DNA of 64,000 nt from Sphingomonas glaciei (lineage in GTDB: Bacteria > Pseudomonadota > Alphaproteobacteria > Sphingomonadales > Sphingomonadaceae), in NCBI RefSeq assembly GCF_023380025.1, contig NZ_CP097253.1:1550001-1614000 (forward strand), given 5' to 3'. Positions 42,547 to 51,628 of this stretch are shown in pieces (position 1 is the first letter of the stretch; each line of letters begins with the position of its first letter). Position numbers and translations under genes: made by a program. The notes under the pieces were generated by a model. The model saw only the letters and a program-made list of their open reading frames with translations, was not told the DNA's origin and made no database searches.

Positions 42547-45285
42547 ATGATCGAACAAATCAACGGGGGGCGCTTGCCCCGACTGCTCGGTCACGCTGCG
42601 CTCGGCGCGATGGCCATGTCCCTGCTGGCGGTGCCGGCCTCGGCCCAGACCGCCGAGCCGGTGGTCACCCCCGCCGGCCCGGACGAGCCGCCGACCACCC
42701 CGGGAGGCGAGCCCACCACGCCGGCCGCCGACGGGTCGGGCGACACCACCATCACCGTCACCGGCAGCCGCATCCGCGGCATCGCCCCGGTCGGTTCGGC
42801 GGTCATCGCGCTCGACGCGCAGAAGATCCAGGATGAGCCGGTGATTTCCACCAACGACGTCCTGCGCCGCGTGCCGCAGGTCGTCTCGCTCGGCGCCAAC
42901 CGCGCGGGTGGAAGCGCGCAGAACGGCGCCGCCAACGCCACCCGCGGCGCGGGCATCAACCTGCGCGGTCTGTCGACCAACGCGACCCTGCTGCTCTATG
43001 ATGGCCGCCGCTTCCCGCCGCAGGGAACGCAGGGGCAATTCACCGATCCCTCGGTCATCCCGTCGATCGCGCTGGCCCGGGTCGAGGTCGTCGCCGACGG
43101 CTCGTCCGCCATCTACGGTTCGGACGCGGTCGCGGGCGTAGTCAACCTCATCCTGCGCCGCAATTTCTCGGGCCTCGAAGCGCGCGCCCGCTACGGCCTG
43201 ACCGACGGCGACTATCGCGAAAAGCAGATCGCTCTGCTCGGCGGCCAGCGCTGGAACGGCGGCTACGTCACCCTCGCCGGCGAATACTCCCAGAACAATG
43301 CCCTGCTCGGAAGCGAGCTCGACTTCTTCCAGAACGACAATCGCCCGCGCGGCGGACGTGACCTGAGGGTCGCCAATTGCGCGCCGGGCACCATCACCAG
43401 CGGCGGCGTGGCCTATGCCATTCCGGCCGGCGGCGTCACCGCGGCCAACGCCAGCGCTCTGACCCTCGGCACCAACCGCTGCTTCTACGACCCCGCGCTG
43501 GCGGTCATCCCCAACCAGAAGCGCTACAGCGTCGTCGGCAATGCCAGCCACGACTTCGGCGGCTTCCGCCTGTTCGTTGACGGCTTCTGGTCGCGGCGCA
43601 ACGGCACCCTGCCGCTGCTCGCCAACGTCAATGCCACGGTGCCGAGCACCAACCCCTTCTATGTCGCTCCTCCCGGTTCCACCCCCGGGCTGTGCGCCGC
43701 CAGCGTCGGGGTGCCCGCCGGCACCCGCTGCGTGACCGTTGCCACCTCGCTGTTCCCCAGCATCGGCACCATTTCGCGGCCCTATCACGCCAAGAGCTGG
43801 AACGGCTCGGCCGGGATCGAGTTCAAGCCGTTCGGCGACTTCCGCGCGGTCGGTTATTTCGCGCTCGGCCGTGCCGAGGAAGTGGACGATCGCCGCCGCA
43901 ACGGGGTCAATGCCGGGGCGCTCCAGGCGGCCCTCAACAGCACCGATCCGGCGACCGCGTTCAACGTCTTCGGCGGGCCCAACAACCCGGCTACCATCGC
44001 CAATATCACCGACAACCTCTTCGTCATCACCGGCCGCACCCGCCTCAGCGTCTTCAACGCGCAGCTTGACGGCTCGCTGTTCGAGATCCCCGGCGGCAGG
44101 GTTCGCATTGCGGTGGGTGCCGAGCATCGCAACGAATATACCTTCACCGAATTGCTGAGCGGACGTTCGGCCTCGCCGATGCGGGTCGCCGATGCCGGCA
44201 GCCGCGACGTCGACGCGGTGTTCGGTGAATTGTTCGTGCCGGTCGTCGGCGCGGGCAACGCCATGCCAGGGATCGAGCGGCTGAACCTCAGCCTCGCGCT
44301 GCGGCACGAGAATTACAGCGACTTCGGGAGCACCACCAATCCCAAGATCGGGCTGACCTACCAGCCGTTCGGTGGCGTGGTCCTGAAGGGGACCTACGGC
44401 ACCTCCTTCCGTGCGCCGACCTTCACCGAAGTGTCAACGGTCGCGGGCGGTGCGGGCCTCTACTTCGACACGCTGCCCGGCCCCAACGGCAACCTGCAGG
44501 GCATCGGCATCGCCGGCGGCAATCCGGGCCTCAAGCCCGAGACCGCCAAGACCTGGTCCGCCGGTGTCGAGCTTTCCCCGCGCGCACTGCGCGGGTTCGT
44601 CGCGACCCTCAACTATTTCCACATCGATTATACCGACCAGATCCAGGCCCTGCGCGGGACCCCGGGCCTGCTGACCAACCCGCTCTACAGCCAGTTTGTG
44701 CAGTTCAATCCGACCGCGGCGCAGGTCGCGGCGCTGGTTGGGTCGGGCCTGCCGATCAACAGCGCGATCAACCAGAGCCTGGTGACCTTCATCGCCGACG
44801 GCCGGCGCCAGAACCTCGGCACCACGAAGCTGCGCGGCGTCGACTTCACCGCCACTTACAAGTGGAAGCTGGGCGCGGCCGAATTCGATGCGGGCGTTCA
44901 AGGCACCTATGTCACCGATTATCTGTTCGAAGCGGTGCCGGGTTCCGGTCTGGTAGACGTGCGCAACACCATCGGCTTCAACCAGAAGTTCCGCAGCCAG
45001 GCCGACATTGGCGCACGGCTCGGCGGGGCGCGCGGCCGTGTGACCTGGAACCACCTCAACGGATATTACAACACCACGGTCACGCCGCGGCAGCGGATCA
45101 GCGCCTACAACACGATCGACCTGCTGCTCGGGTACGACATCAACGAGCGGATCGGCCTGACCTTCGACGTCCGCAACCTGCTGAACGAGGACCCGCCGTT
45201 CGTCGACACCACCGGCGGCTACGATCCGCAGGCTTCCAACCCCGTTCCGCGCCTTTACGCGCTGACCGCGAACGTGAAGTTCTGA
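42547..45285 (+). CDS. TonB-dependent receptor paired with tannase/feruloyl esterase
   Basis: 912 residues from the ATG behind GAGGAGGG; the earlier part of the frame is shadow of the membrane protein. Signal region to VPASAQ, a Thr/Pro-rich linker, plug with TITVTGSRIRGIAPVGSAVIALD, GINLRGLSTNATLLLYDGRRF, VEVVADGSSAIYGSDAVAGVVNLI and a barrel ending PRLYALTANVKF. It is a paralogue of the receptor at 8967-11702. The esterase ATG shares a base with its stop (TGATG), so the pair probably imports and hydrolyses one class of phenolic ester. Confidence 0.92.
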   Translation: MIEQINGGRLPRLLGHAALGAMAMSLLAVPASAQTAEPVVTPAGPDEPPTTPGGEPTTPAADGSGDTTITVTGSRIRGIAPVGSAVIALDAQKIQDEPVISTNDVLRRVPQVVSLGANRAGGSAQNGAANATRGAGINLRGLSTNATLLLYDGRRFPPQGTQGQFTDPSVIPSIALARVEVVADGSSAIYGSDAVAGVVNLILRRNFSGLEARARYGLTDGDYREKQIALLGGQRWNGGYVTLAGEYSQNNALLGSELDFFQNDNRPRGGRDLRVANCAPGTITSGGVAYAIPAGGVTAANASALTLGTNRCFYDPALAVIPNQKRYSVVGNASHDFGGFRLFVDGFWSRRNGTLPLLANVNATVPSTNPFYVAPPGSTPGLCAASVGVPAGTRCVTVATSLFPSIGTISRPYHAKSWNGSAGIEFKPFGDFRAVGYFALGRAEEVDDRRRNGVNAGALQAALNSTDPATAFNVFGGPNNPATIANITDNLFVITGRTRLSVFNAQLDGSLFEIPGGRVRIAVGAEHRNEYTFTELLSGRSASPMRVADAGSRDVDAVFGELFVPVVGAGNAMPGIERLNLSLALRHENYSDFGSTTNPKIGLTYQPFGGVVLKGTYGTSFRAPTFTEVSTVAGGAGLYFDTLPGPNGNLQGIGIAGGNPGLKPETAKTWSAGVELSPRALRGFVATLNYFHIDYTDQIQALRGTPGLLTNPLYSQFVQFNPTAAQVAALVGSGLPINSAINQSLVTFIADGRRQNLGTTKLRGVDFTATYKWKLGAAEFDAGVQGTYVTDYLFEAVPGSGLVDVRNTIGFNQKFRSQADIGARLGGARGRVTWNHLNGYYNTTVTPRQRISAYNTIDLLLGYDINERIGLTFDVRNLLNEDPPFVDTTGGYDPQASNPVPRLYALTANVKF

Positions 45286-46799
45286 TGAGCCTGTTGCTGC
45301 TCCTCGCGTCGGCGGGTGCCTGCCCGGCGCTGGCCGGCGCGCGGGACGGCAATGTGGTGATCACCTCGGCGCAGCGGGTGGTGCCGGCGCCGACGTGGAA
45401 GGTGGACGACGCCCGAAGCCAGCCGGTGACCGTCCCCTTCTGCCGCGTGCAGGGCCGGATCGAAGGCAATATCGGCTTCGAGGCGTGGCTGCCCGACAAG
45501 TGGAACGGGCGGATGCTCGGCGCCGGAGTCGGCGGCGACGCGGGCGTGTTCAACTTCGGCGACATGAGCCGGCGGATTGGCGAAGGCTTTGCCACCGTCA
45601 CCACCGACAACGGACACAAGGTGAGCGAGGCGCGGTGGATGGCGAATGCCAAGGCGCGGGTCGATTACGAACACCGCGCGGTCCACCTCACCGCGGTCGC
45701 GGCCAAGGGGCTGATCGCCGACCTCTACGGCAAAGCGCCCGACCGCAGCTACTTCACCGGCTGCTCGGGCGGTGGTCGCCAGGCGCTCAAGGAAATGCAG
45801 AATTATCCCGGCGACTATGATGGCGTGCTGGCCGGCGCGCCAGGGCCCTACATGCCGCTGCAATCGGTGCGGATGATGTACTTCTCGCTGCTTCAGAAGC
45901 AGCAACCGCACGCCGCCTTGAGCGATGCCGACTGGAGCCTTTACGAGGCCCGCGCGACCGCCGCCTGCGACGCCGGCGACGGGGTGGCCGACGGGATCAT
46001 CGGCACCCCGATGAGCTGCCGCTTCCGCACCGCCTCGCTACTGTGCAAGCCGGGGCAAACCCAAGACTGCCTCACCGCTCCAAAGCTCGCGATGCTCGAC
46101 ACCATCATCGCGCCGATGAAAGACGAGCGTGGCCTGGCGATGGACAGCGGGCTGCTGCCCGGTGTCCGCACCCGTCCCGGCCCGCCCTCGCCTCTGCTGC
46201 GCGCGATGTGGGCCGATGGCGTTTACAACGACCCTAAGTGGGACGAGAATCGCTTCCAACGCTCCGCCGACCTCGCGGCGGCCAATCGCATCATGCCCGA
46301 ACTGCGCACCGACAAGGTCGCCATCGCCCCCTTCCTCAAGCGTGGCGGCAAGGCGATCCTCTATCAGGGCTGGGCCGACCCCTCGACCAACGCCGGTCCG
46401 ACCATCGACTATGTCGCCGCGGCCGCTCGCAAGCAGGGCGGGATGACGCGCCTTAGCCAGGGCCTGCGGCTGTTCATGGTGCCCGGCATGTACCATTGCT
46501 CGCGCGGGCCCGGCGCCGACCAGTTCGGCGGCTCGGGCCAGCAGCCTTGGCCGGGCGATCCGCAGCGCGACGCCCTGTGGGCACTGATCCATTGGGTCGA
46601 GAAGGGCCGCGCCCCCGAAACGCTTGTCGCGACCAAGCTGGAGGGCACGGCGGCCCGCTTCACCCGCACCCTGTGCCCCTATCCGCTCGCCGCACGCTAT
46701 CGCGGCAAGGGCAACACCAATGCGGCCGCATCCTACGTCTGCGCGCCCGATCCGGTGCTGACCCGCTCGCTGTCGAGGCCTACTCTGGTCGGATCCTGA
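45285..46799 (+). CDS. tannase/feruloyl esterase family protein
   Basis: 504 residues with a short signal sequence (MSLLLLLASAGACPALAGA). Tannase-family active site: GCSGGGRQALKEMQNYPGDYDGVLAGAPG with the nucleophile Ser next to Cys, QGWADPSTNAGPTIDY with the acid, and MYHCSRGPGADQFG with His next to Cys, forming the CS-D-HC motif whose disulfide ties the active site. Such enzymes release ferulate or gallate from esters. It is secreted or periplasmic. Its last 20 bases overlap the convergent OmpA-like gene. Confidence 0.88.
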   Translation: MSLLLLLASAGACPALAGARDGNVVITSAQRVVPAPTWKVDDARSQPVTVPFCRVQGRIEGNIGFEAWLPDKWNGRMLGAGVGGDAGVFNFGDMSRRIGEGFATVTTDNGHKVSEARWMANAKARVDYEHRAVHLTAVAAKGLIADLYGKAPDRSYFTGCSGGGRQALKEMQNYPGDYDGVLAGAPGPYMPLQSVRMMYFSLLQKQQPHAALSDADWSLYEARATAACDAGDGVADGIIGTPMSCRFRTASLLCKPGQTQDCLTAPKLAMLDTIIAPMKDERGLAMDSGLLPGVRTRPGPPSPLLRAMWADGVYNDPKWDENRFQRSADLAAANRIMPELRTDKVAIAPFLKRGGKAILYQGWADPSTNAGPTIDYVAAAARKQGGMTRLSQGLRLFMVPGMYHCSRGPGADQFGGSGQQPWPGDPQRDALWALIHWVEKGRAPETLVATKLEGTAARFTRTLCPYPLAARYRGKGNTNAAASYVCAPDPVLTRSLSRPTLVGS

Positions 46800-47547
46800 T
46801 ATCGACGCGGCGATCGACCGGTGAGTTCAGCCCGTCGAAGGCGGCGGCGACAAATGGGCCGGGCAGGCGCTCGACGATCCGCACCCGTTGCGCCGGGATG
46901 CCGCGCAGGATCAGCGCCTTGCGCACCACCTCGGCCCTGCTGCGGGCCAACGCGGCATCTTCGGCCAGCCGGACTCCGGACACCATTGCCGGCCTTGTCT
47001 GCGCGGTCCCGGCGATCTCGATCACCGCCGGCTGCACGTCGAGCGCGTAGTTGATCGTCGCGTCGAGATAATAGTCGCTGATCTGGTAGCTGATGAAGCT
47101 GCTGCGATAGTCGAACGGGATGGTGAACCGGCCCTCGACGAACGGCTTCTGCTGCTGCTTGCGCGCCTGGTAGAGCGGGCGGACGTTGCGCTCGGGCAAG
47201 GCGAAGCGGCGGCCCTTGTAGCCCTCGGCCGGCAGCAGGTGGCGGGTGCAGGCCCCTTCCAGCACCGACACCCGCACCGGCTCGAGCACCCGGCCGCCGC
47301 AATGATCGGTCGCATCCGCCGACAATTTGCCTTCGACCAGAATCGCATGGTTCCAGTCGGGCTTGGTCGGCGCCGCAGTCACGTCGTAGCGCACGCCCGT
47401 CGCCGGGTCGGAGGTCAGCCAGCAGCCCGACTTCCGCCCATTGTCGGTGTCGCGATAAACCGGGCAGGCGACGAAGCGCAGCGGTTTCACGCTATCCTCG
47501 ACCGCCGGCGCGAACGCGAGCAGCGACAGGAATGCACCCCTGATCAC
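46780..47547 (-). CDS. OmpA-like domain protein of the cytochrome operon
   Basis: 255 residues with a short hydrophobic leader (MIRGAFLSLLAFAPAV). The N-terminal part contains CPVYRDTDNGRKSGCWL and two further cysteines; the C-terminal part (about 165-255) has the OmpA/MotB pattern ALARSRAEVVRKALILRGIPAQRVRIVERL and NSPVDRRVDIRI, which binds peptidoglycan in outer membrane proteins. It is coupled to the di-haem cytochrome gene by ATGA. It probably tethers that cytochrome or a partner to the wall. No better function is visible. Confidence 0.68.
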   Translation of the reverse strand: MIRGAFLSLLAFAPAVEDSVKPLRFVACPVYRDTDNGRKSGCWLTSDPATGVRYDVTAAPTKPDWNHAILVEGKLSADATDHCGGRVLEPVRVSVLEGACTRHLLPAEGYKGRRFALPERNVRPLYQARKQQQKPFVEGRFTIPFDYRSSFISYQISDYYLDATINYALDVQPAVIEIAGTAQTRPAMVSGVRLAEDAALARSRAEVVRKALILRGIPAQRVRIVERLPGPFVAAAFDGLNSPVDRRVDIRIRPE

Positions 47548-49046
47548 AGTGCCCGCATCAGGTTCACCAGATCTTGCTTCTCCTGCTCGGAATAGCCGAT
47601 GGTGTAACGCCGCTCGTAATAATCGATCACGCCGCGCAGGTCGCGCGCACTGCCGTTGGAGAAATAGGGCGCCCGCGCAGACAGCCCGCGCATCGTCTGC
47701 AGCGTGATCCGCCCAACGTCGGCGCAGCGCCCGGTCGTCAGCGCATAGCCGGGATCGCTGGTCAGGATCGTCCGCCCATAATGCGGATGCGGCTTGCCGA
47801 GGCAGGTGACCCGGAACAGCGGCAGGTGCGGCGCCGGATCGGCGAACGGCTGGTTGGTGGTGCCAAGGTCGACCTGCCCCGGCGCGACGTCCATCCCCAT
47901 GTACGACATGTTGTGGCAGAAGACGCAGCTGTTGCGGACCGGATTACCGAACCCGATCGGCGAGTTGATGCCGGCGGTATCGCTGATCAAGAAGGTCTTC
48001 TCGCGGAATACCCGGGCCCCGCGCGCGACGGACTCGCGGAACTTGCGGACCTCCGGCGACCACTTCGCCTTGGTCGCTTCGGGCACTTTCTCCCATGCCT
48101 CGAACTCGCTCCACACCGGCGCGCCGCCGTCGCTGCCGAGCCGGCCGGGCTGTGACACCTGAAGCGTGCGCGGGCCGCCGATCGCGCCGTCCGCATCGAC
48201 CGCGCCACCCGTCCGGTCCTGCTGCTGCGCGACATACAGCCGCCGCTCGAAATCGAGGATGCGGGCAATGTCCTGCGCGTCCATCTGCTTCAGGAAACCA
48301 AGGTGGGCGCTCGCCGCGTCGCGCATCTGCGCCGCCAGGGTCGGCACCCGCCCGTCGGCCATCAGATTGCCGCTGACCGGCTTGCCCGTTTCCGGATCGA
48401 CCTGCAGCGGCATCCCCGCCTTGGGATCATAAGCGAAGCCCATCGCCTCGATATATTTGAAGTTGGCGACCGGGCGCGGGCGGCGGAACACCGACAGCAT
48501 CGGCGTGGCCGAGGTAAGGCCGTAGCGCGGGTCGGTGTTGCAGGTCGACGGATCGCGCACGACGTCGATCCTGAAGTCGGGCTTGATCGGCTTGCCGCCA
48601 AGGTCGCGCGGGGGCCAGTGGCGGGCGATGCGGATCAGCCCATGGTCGATCAGCAGCGAGTGCGAGGCGCGCTCGGCCTGCGGCAAGCTCGGGCAATTCG
48701 ACCCGTCGCTCGCCGCGAACAGCGGATCCCTGGCGCCGTTGCGGTCCCACTGGCGACGGGCGGACTCGGCCGACAGGCTCATCGCATCGGCCGGCTGGTG
48801 GCAGGTCACGCAGGCGCGTCCGTTGGGGCCGCTGGCGGTGAAGAAGGGGTGGCCTTCGGTCTTCAGCGGCCCGCCGTCGAGCAGCAGCCGCAACGTGCCG
48901 TTCTCGTTCTGATAATCGAGCGTGGCGGGAAAGATGCGTCCTTCGCCTGGGTTCCACCAGCGATCAGGCTCCTGCCGGATCTGGGCTACGCCGACAGCGC
49001 CGACGAACACGGTCGCAGCGGCGGCAAGCAAACCCCTGGCAAGCAT
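47544..49046 (-). CDS. di-haem cytochrome c (peroxidase/MauG-like)
   Basis: 500 residues from the ATG that shares a base with the stop of the MFS gene (TAATG); the frame's earlier part is shadow. Signal peptide MLARGLLAAAATVFVG. Two haem c sites: CVTCHQPADAMS near residue 80 and CVFCHNMSYMG near residue 370. The layout of two haem sites far apart with a long linker resembles cytochrome c peroxidase/MauG proteins; the SARDLRGVIDYYERRYTIGYSEQE end is also typical of that group. It acts in the periplasm on peroxide or on a phenolic radical; the role is not clear. It may be a partner for oxidation of aromatic compounds. Confidence 0.8.
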   Translation of the reverse strand: MLARGLLAAAATVFVGAVGVAQIRQEPDRWWNPGEGRIFPATLDYQNENGTLRLLLDGGPLKTEGHPFFTASGPNGRACVTCHQPADAMSLSAESARRQWDRNGARDPLFAASDGSNCPSLPQAERASHSLLIDHGLIRIARHWPPRDLGGKPIKPDFRIDVVRDPSTCNTDPRYGLTSATPMLSVFRRPRPVANFKYIEAMGFAYDPKAGMPLQVDPETGKPVSGNLMADGRVPTLAAQMRDAASAHLGFLKQMDAQDIARILDFERRLYVAQQQDRTGGAVDADGAIGGPRTLQVSQPGRLGSDGGAPVWSEFEAWEKVPEATKAKWSPEVRKFRESVARGARVFREKTFLISDTAGINSPIGFGNPVRNSCVFCHNMSYMGMDVAPGQVDLGTTNQPFADPAPHLPLFRVTCLGKPHPHYGRTILTSDPGYALTTGRCADVGRITLQTMRGLSARAPYFSNGSARDLRGVIDYYERRYTIGYSEQEKQDLVNLMRAL

Positions 49047-50314
49047 TATACTGCCTCCCGCGCGCGTGCTTGGCGGCGCAGCGGCAGGACCAGCAAGGCA
49101 CCGGCAATGGTGATGGCCGACAAGGCGTATACCGGAACCGCGACGCTGCCGGTGGTCGCCACGCTCCACCCGATCAGCACGGGCATTACCGTGCTGCTGA
49201 GATTGCCGCACAGGTTGATCGCGGCGATCGCTCCGGGATTGCGGGCGCCGACGTAGCGGGTGGGGATGGCCCAGAACACCGACTGCGCCCCGCCGAGGCC
49301 GAACCCGGCGACGATCAGCGCCAGCAGCGCCAGCGGGCCGTTCGACAGGATCGCTGCCGCCGTCAGCATCGCCGCGGCTGCCACCACCATCGGCCAGCCG
49401 AGGTGGCCGTAACGCTCGCCAGTGCGGTCGGAATGGCGGGCGTTGACGACCATGCCGGTGCCGATCGCGATCCACGGCAGTGCGCTCAGCACGCCGACCT
49501 GCAACGGATCGGCGACACCGACCGATTTGATCGCGATCGGCAGCCAGAAGATGATCGCGTTGGCGCCGGTGATGAGAACGAACCACACCCCCGCCGCCAG
49601 CCACAGGATCGGATCGCGCAGCGCCTCGGACAGGCTGGCATTGGTGCGCGCGGTACTGACCCTGTCGGCGGCGATCGCCTCGTCGATGGCGCGGCGCTCG
49701 TCCGGGCTCAGCCAGCGCGCATCGGCCGGGCGGTCGACGAACAGGAATAGGGCGGCGATGCCGGCCAGCACGGTGATCCCGCCCTCCACCGCGAACATCA
49801 AACGCCATGAGGCGAGGCCGCCGATCTCCAGCTTCATCAGCGCACCGCACAAAGGCCCGCCGATGATCACCGAAATTGGGATGGCTAGTAACGTCCCGGC
49901 GATAGCGCGCGCCCGGTAGCGTTGCGGCAACCACTGACTGACATACCATACGACGCCCGGCGCGAACCCGCTTTCGAAGACACCGAGTAGGAAGCGGAGG
50001 ACGTAGAAATGCGTCGGCGTCTGCAGCGCGGCCATCGCGGTCGCGACCAGGCCCCAGCCGATCACGCTGCCGGCGATCCACCGCCGCGGACCGATCCGCT
50101 TGAGCACTTCCGCGCTGGGCAGCTGGCACAGCAGGTAGCCGACGAAGAAGATGCCGACGCCAAAGCCATAGGCCTTGGGATCGAGGCCGATGTCCTCGTT
50201 CATGTGGAGCGCCGCGAAGCTGACGTTGACGCGGTCGAGCGAGCTGAGGATGATGCCGACGGTGAGCGGCGCCACCACCCGCGCCATCACCTTCCTGTAC
50301 AGGCCAAGGTCCAC
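49046..50314 (-). CDS. MFS transporter, anion:cation symporter type
   Basis: 422 residues from the GTG at 50314, preceded by GGAGGAACGAC; a TTG at 50332 lies before that ribosome binding site. Twelve membrane helices; LSSLDRVNVSFAALHM near the start and LRFLLGVFESGFAPGVVWYVSQWLPQRYRARA are typical of the ACS family that moves carboxylates such as phthalate or tartrate. First gene of the MFS/cytochrome/OmpA operon, divergent from P450 number 2. The promoter carries a dyad also found before the third TonB receptor. Confidence 0.87.
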   Translation of the reverse strand: MDLGLYRKVMARVVAPLTVGIILSSLDRVNVSFAALHMNEDIGLDPKAYGFGVGIFFVGYLLCQLPSAEVLKRIGPRRWIAGSVIGWGLVATAMAALQTPTHFYVLRFLLGVFESGFAPGVVWYVSQWLPQRYRARAIAGTLLAIPISVIIGGPLCGALMKLEIGGLASWRLMFAVEGGITVLAGIAALFLFVDRPADARWLSPDERRAIDEAIAADRVSTARTNASLSEALRDPILWLAAGVWFVLITGANAIIFWLPIAIKSVGVADPLQVGVLSALPWIAIGTGMVVNARHSDRTGERYGHLGWPMVVAAAAMLTAAAILSNGPLALLALIVAGFGLGGAQSVFWAIPTRYVGARNPGAIAAINLCGNLSSTVMPVLIGWSVATTGSVAVPVYALSAITIAGALLVLPLRRQARAREAV

Positions 50315-50330
50315 GTCGTTCCTCCAGCCC

Positions 50331-50362
50331 AAATGCTATGCACCAGAGCATTTTTGTGTCAA
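50331..50362 (-). promoter_or_regulatory. promoter and dyad operator between the MFS operon and P450 2
   Basis: AAATGCT-N9-AGCATTT (50331-50353) is a perfect seven-bp inverted repeat. On the minus strand TTGACA (50362-50357) lies just upstream and TAGCAT 18 bases on is a possible -10 inside the dyad. The same arrangement recurs at 54027-54057. Confidence 0.6.
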
Positions 50363-50400
50363 CGCCATTCGAGTGGAATATCAAGGCGAAGGCACGCGAC

Positions 50401-51576
50401 ATGGCTGACTATGACCCGCTCGCCCCGGAGAGTTTCGACACCCCGCACGAGGTGTTCGCCGACCTCCGCGCGCGTTGCCCGGTAGCCCGAAGCGATGCAT
50501 TCGGCGGGTTCTGGATCGCCACCCGCCACGCCGACGTGAAGCATATCCTCGACCATCCCGAGCAATTCACCACCACCGTTCGCAATGTGGTGCCCGGCGC
50601 CTCGGCCACTGGGCGCCGCCCTCCGCTCCACCTCGACCCGCCCGAGCATACGCCGTACCGCCGAGCGATCGACCGCGCGCTCGGCGCCAAGCGGCTGGCC
50701 GCGATCGAGGCGCGGATCGAAGTGCACGTCGCAAGCCTGCTCGACGCCTACATCGAGGCGGGCGGCGGGGACTTCGTCGAAGGGTTCGGGAGTCCCCTCC
50801 CCGCGCTGATCTTCGCCGAGTGGTTCCAGCTCGACGCCGCGCAGCGCGAACTGTTGTGGCGCACCGCCAAGGCGTTCGTGAAGGCGTGGGAAGACTTCGA
50901 TGTCGCCACCGTGTCGAAGACCAGCGAAGTGCTGTACGGGCTGGCGCGCGACCTGATCGCGGCGCGCAAGGCGCATCCGCTCGACCCCGACATCGATCCG
51001 GTCAGCAGCCTGCTGATCGCGACCGATGCAGCGGGAGAGCCCCTGCCCGAGGAGATGCTGGTCGGCTGCGTTCGGCAGATCCTGATCGTCGGCCTAGTCG
51101 CGCCGCCGGTGTTCCTCGGCAGCGTCGCGGTGCACCTCGCCCGGCACCCCGAGCTTGGACACGAACTGCGCAGCGATCCGGGCAAGCTGGAAATGGCGGT
51201 CGAGGAGTTCCTCCGCCTCTACACTCCCTATCGCGGGTTTGCGCGGACCAGCCGGGTGCCCACTACCCTCGGCGGCCGCGACATCGAAATCGGTGAGCCG
51301 ATCGCGCTCGCCTACGCCTCGGCCAACCGCGACGAAGCGGTGTTCGACGATCCCCACGCCTTCCGGATCGATCGCGACAACGTGCGCGAGCACCTCGCCT
51401 TCGGGCGCGGCCCGCACCGATGCGCGGGCATGGCGATGGCCCGCACCGAATTCCGGATCGCGCTCCGCCAATTGCTCGAGCGGACCCGCAGCATCGCGCT
51501 CGACGGCGAGGTCAAAATGAGTGGGATGCCCGAGGTCGGCCCGGTCTACGTTCCGCTGAAGGTGGTCGCGGCCTGA
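50401..51576 (+). CDS. cytochrome P450 without the I-helix acid-alcohol pair (2)
   Basis: 391 residues from the ATG at 50401; the frame's earlier part overlaps the operator region. Haem loop FGRGPHRCAGMAMAR, ExxR in EEFLRLYTPYRGFAR, C-helix DPPEHTPYRRAI. The I-helix reads IVGLVAPPVFLGS, with Ala-Pro where Asp/Glu-Thr is expected, the same change as in the P450 at 39167-40345, with which it shares many blocks. No redox partner gene is near. Shares its control region with the MFS/cytochrome operon. Demethylation of a methoxyphenol is a guess from context. Confidence 0.9.
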   Translation: MADYDPLAPESFDTPHEVFADLRARCPVARSDAFGGFWIATRHADVKHILDHPEQFTTTVRNVVPGASATGRRPPLHLDPPEHTPYRRAIDRALGAKRLAAIEARIEVHVASLLDAYIEAGGGDFVEGFGSPLPALIFAEWFQLDAAQRELLWRTAKAFVKAWEDFDVATVSKTSEVLYGLARDLIAARKAHPLDPDIDPVSSLLIATDAAGEPLPEEMLVGCVRQILIVGLVAPPVFLGSVAVHLARHPELGHELRSDPGKLEMAVEEFLRLYTPYRGFARTSRVPTTLGGRDIEIGEPIALAYASANRDEAVFDDPHAFRIDRDNVREHLAFGRGPHRCAGMAMARTEFRIALRQLLERTRSIALDGEVKMSGMPEVGPVYVPLKVVAA

Positions 51577-51588
51577 TCGACGAGAGTG

Positions 51589-51620
51589 CTGGCGCGGCGG
51601 GAGAAAGGGTGCCGCGCCAG
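51589..51620. terminator. bidirectional hairpin between P450 2 and the TonB receptor
   Basis: CTGGCGCGGC (51589-51598) and GCCGCGCCAG (51611-51620) form a perfect ten-bp stem in the 52-base gap between two convergent genes. No T-run follows on either side. Confidence 0.65.
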
Positions 51621-51628
51621 ACCCCCGC

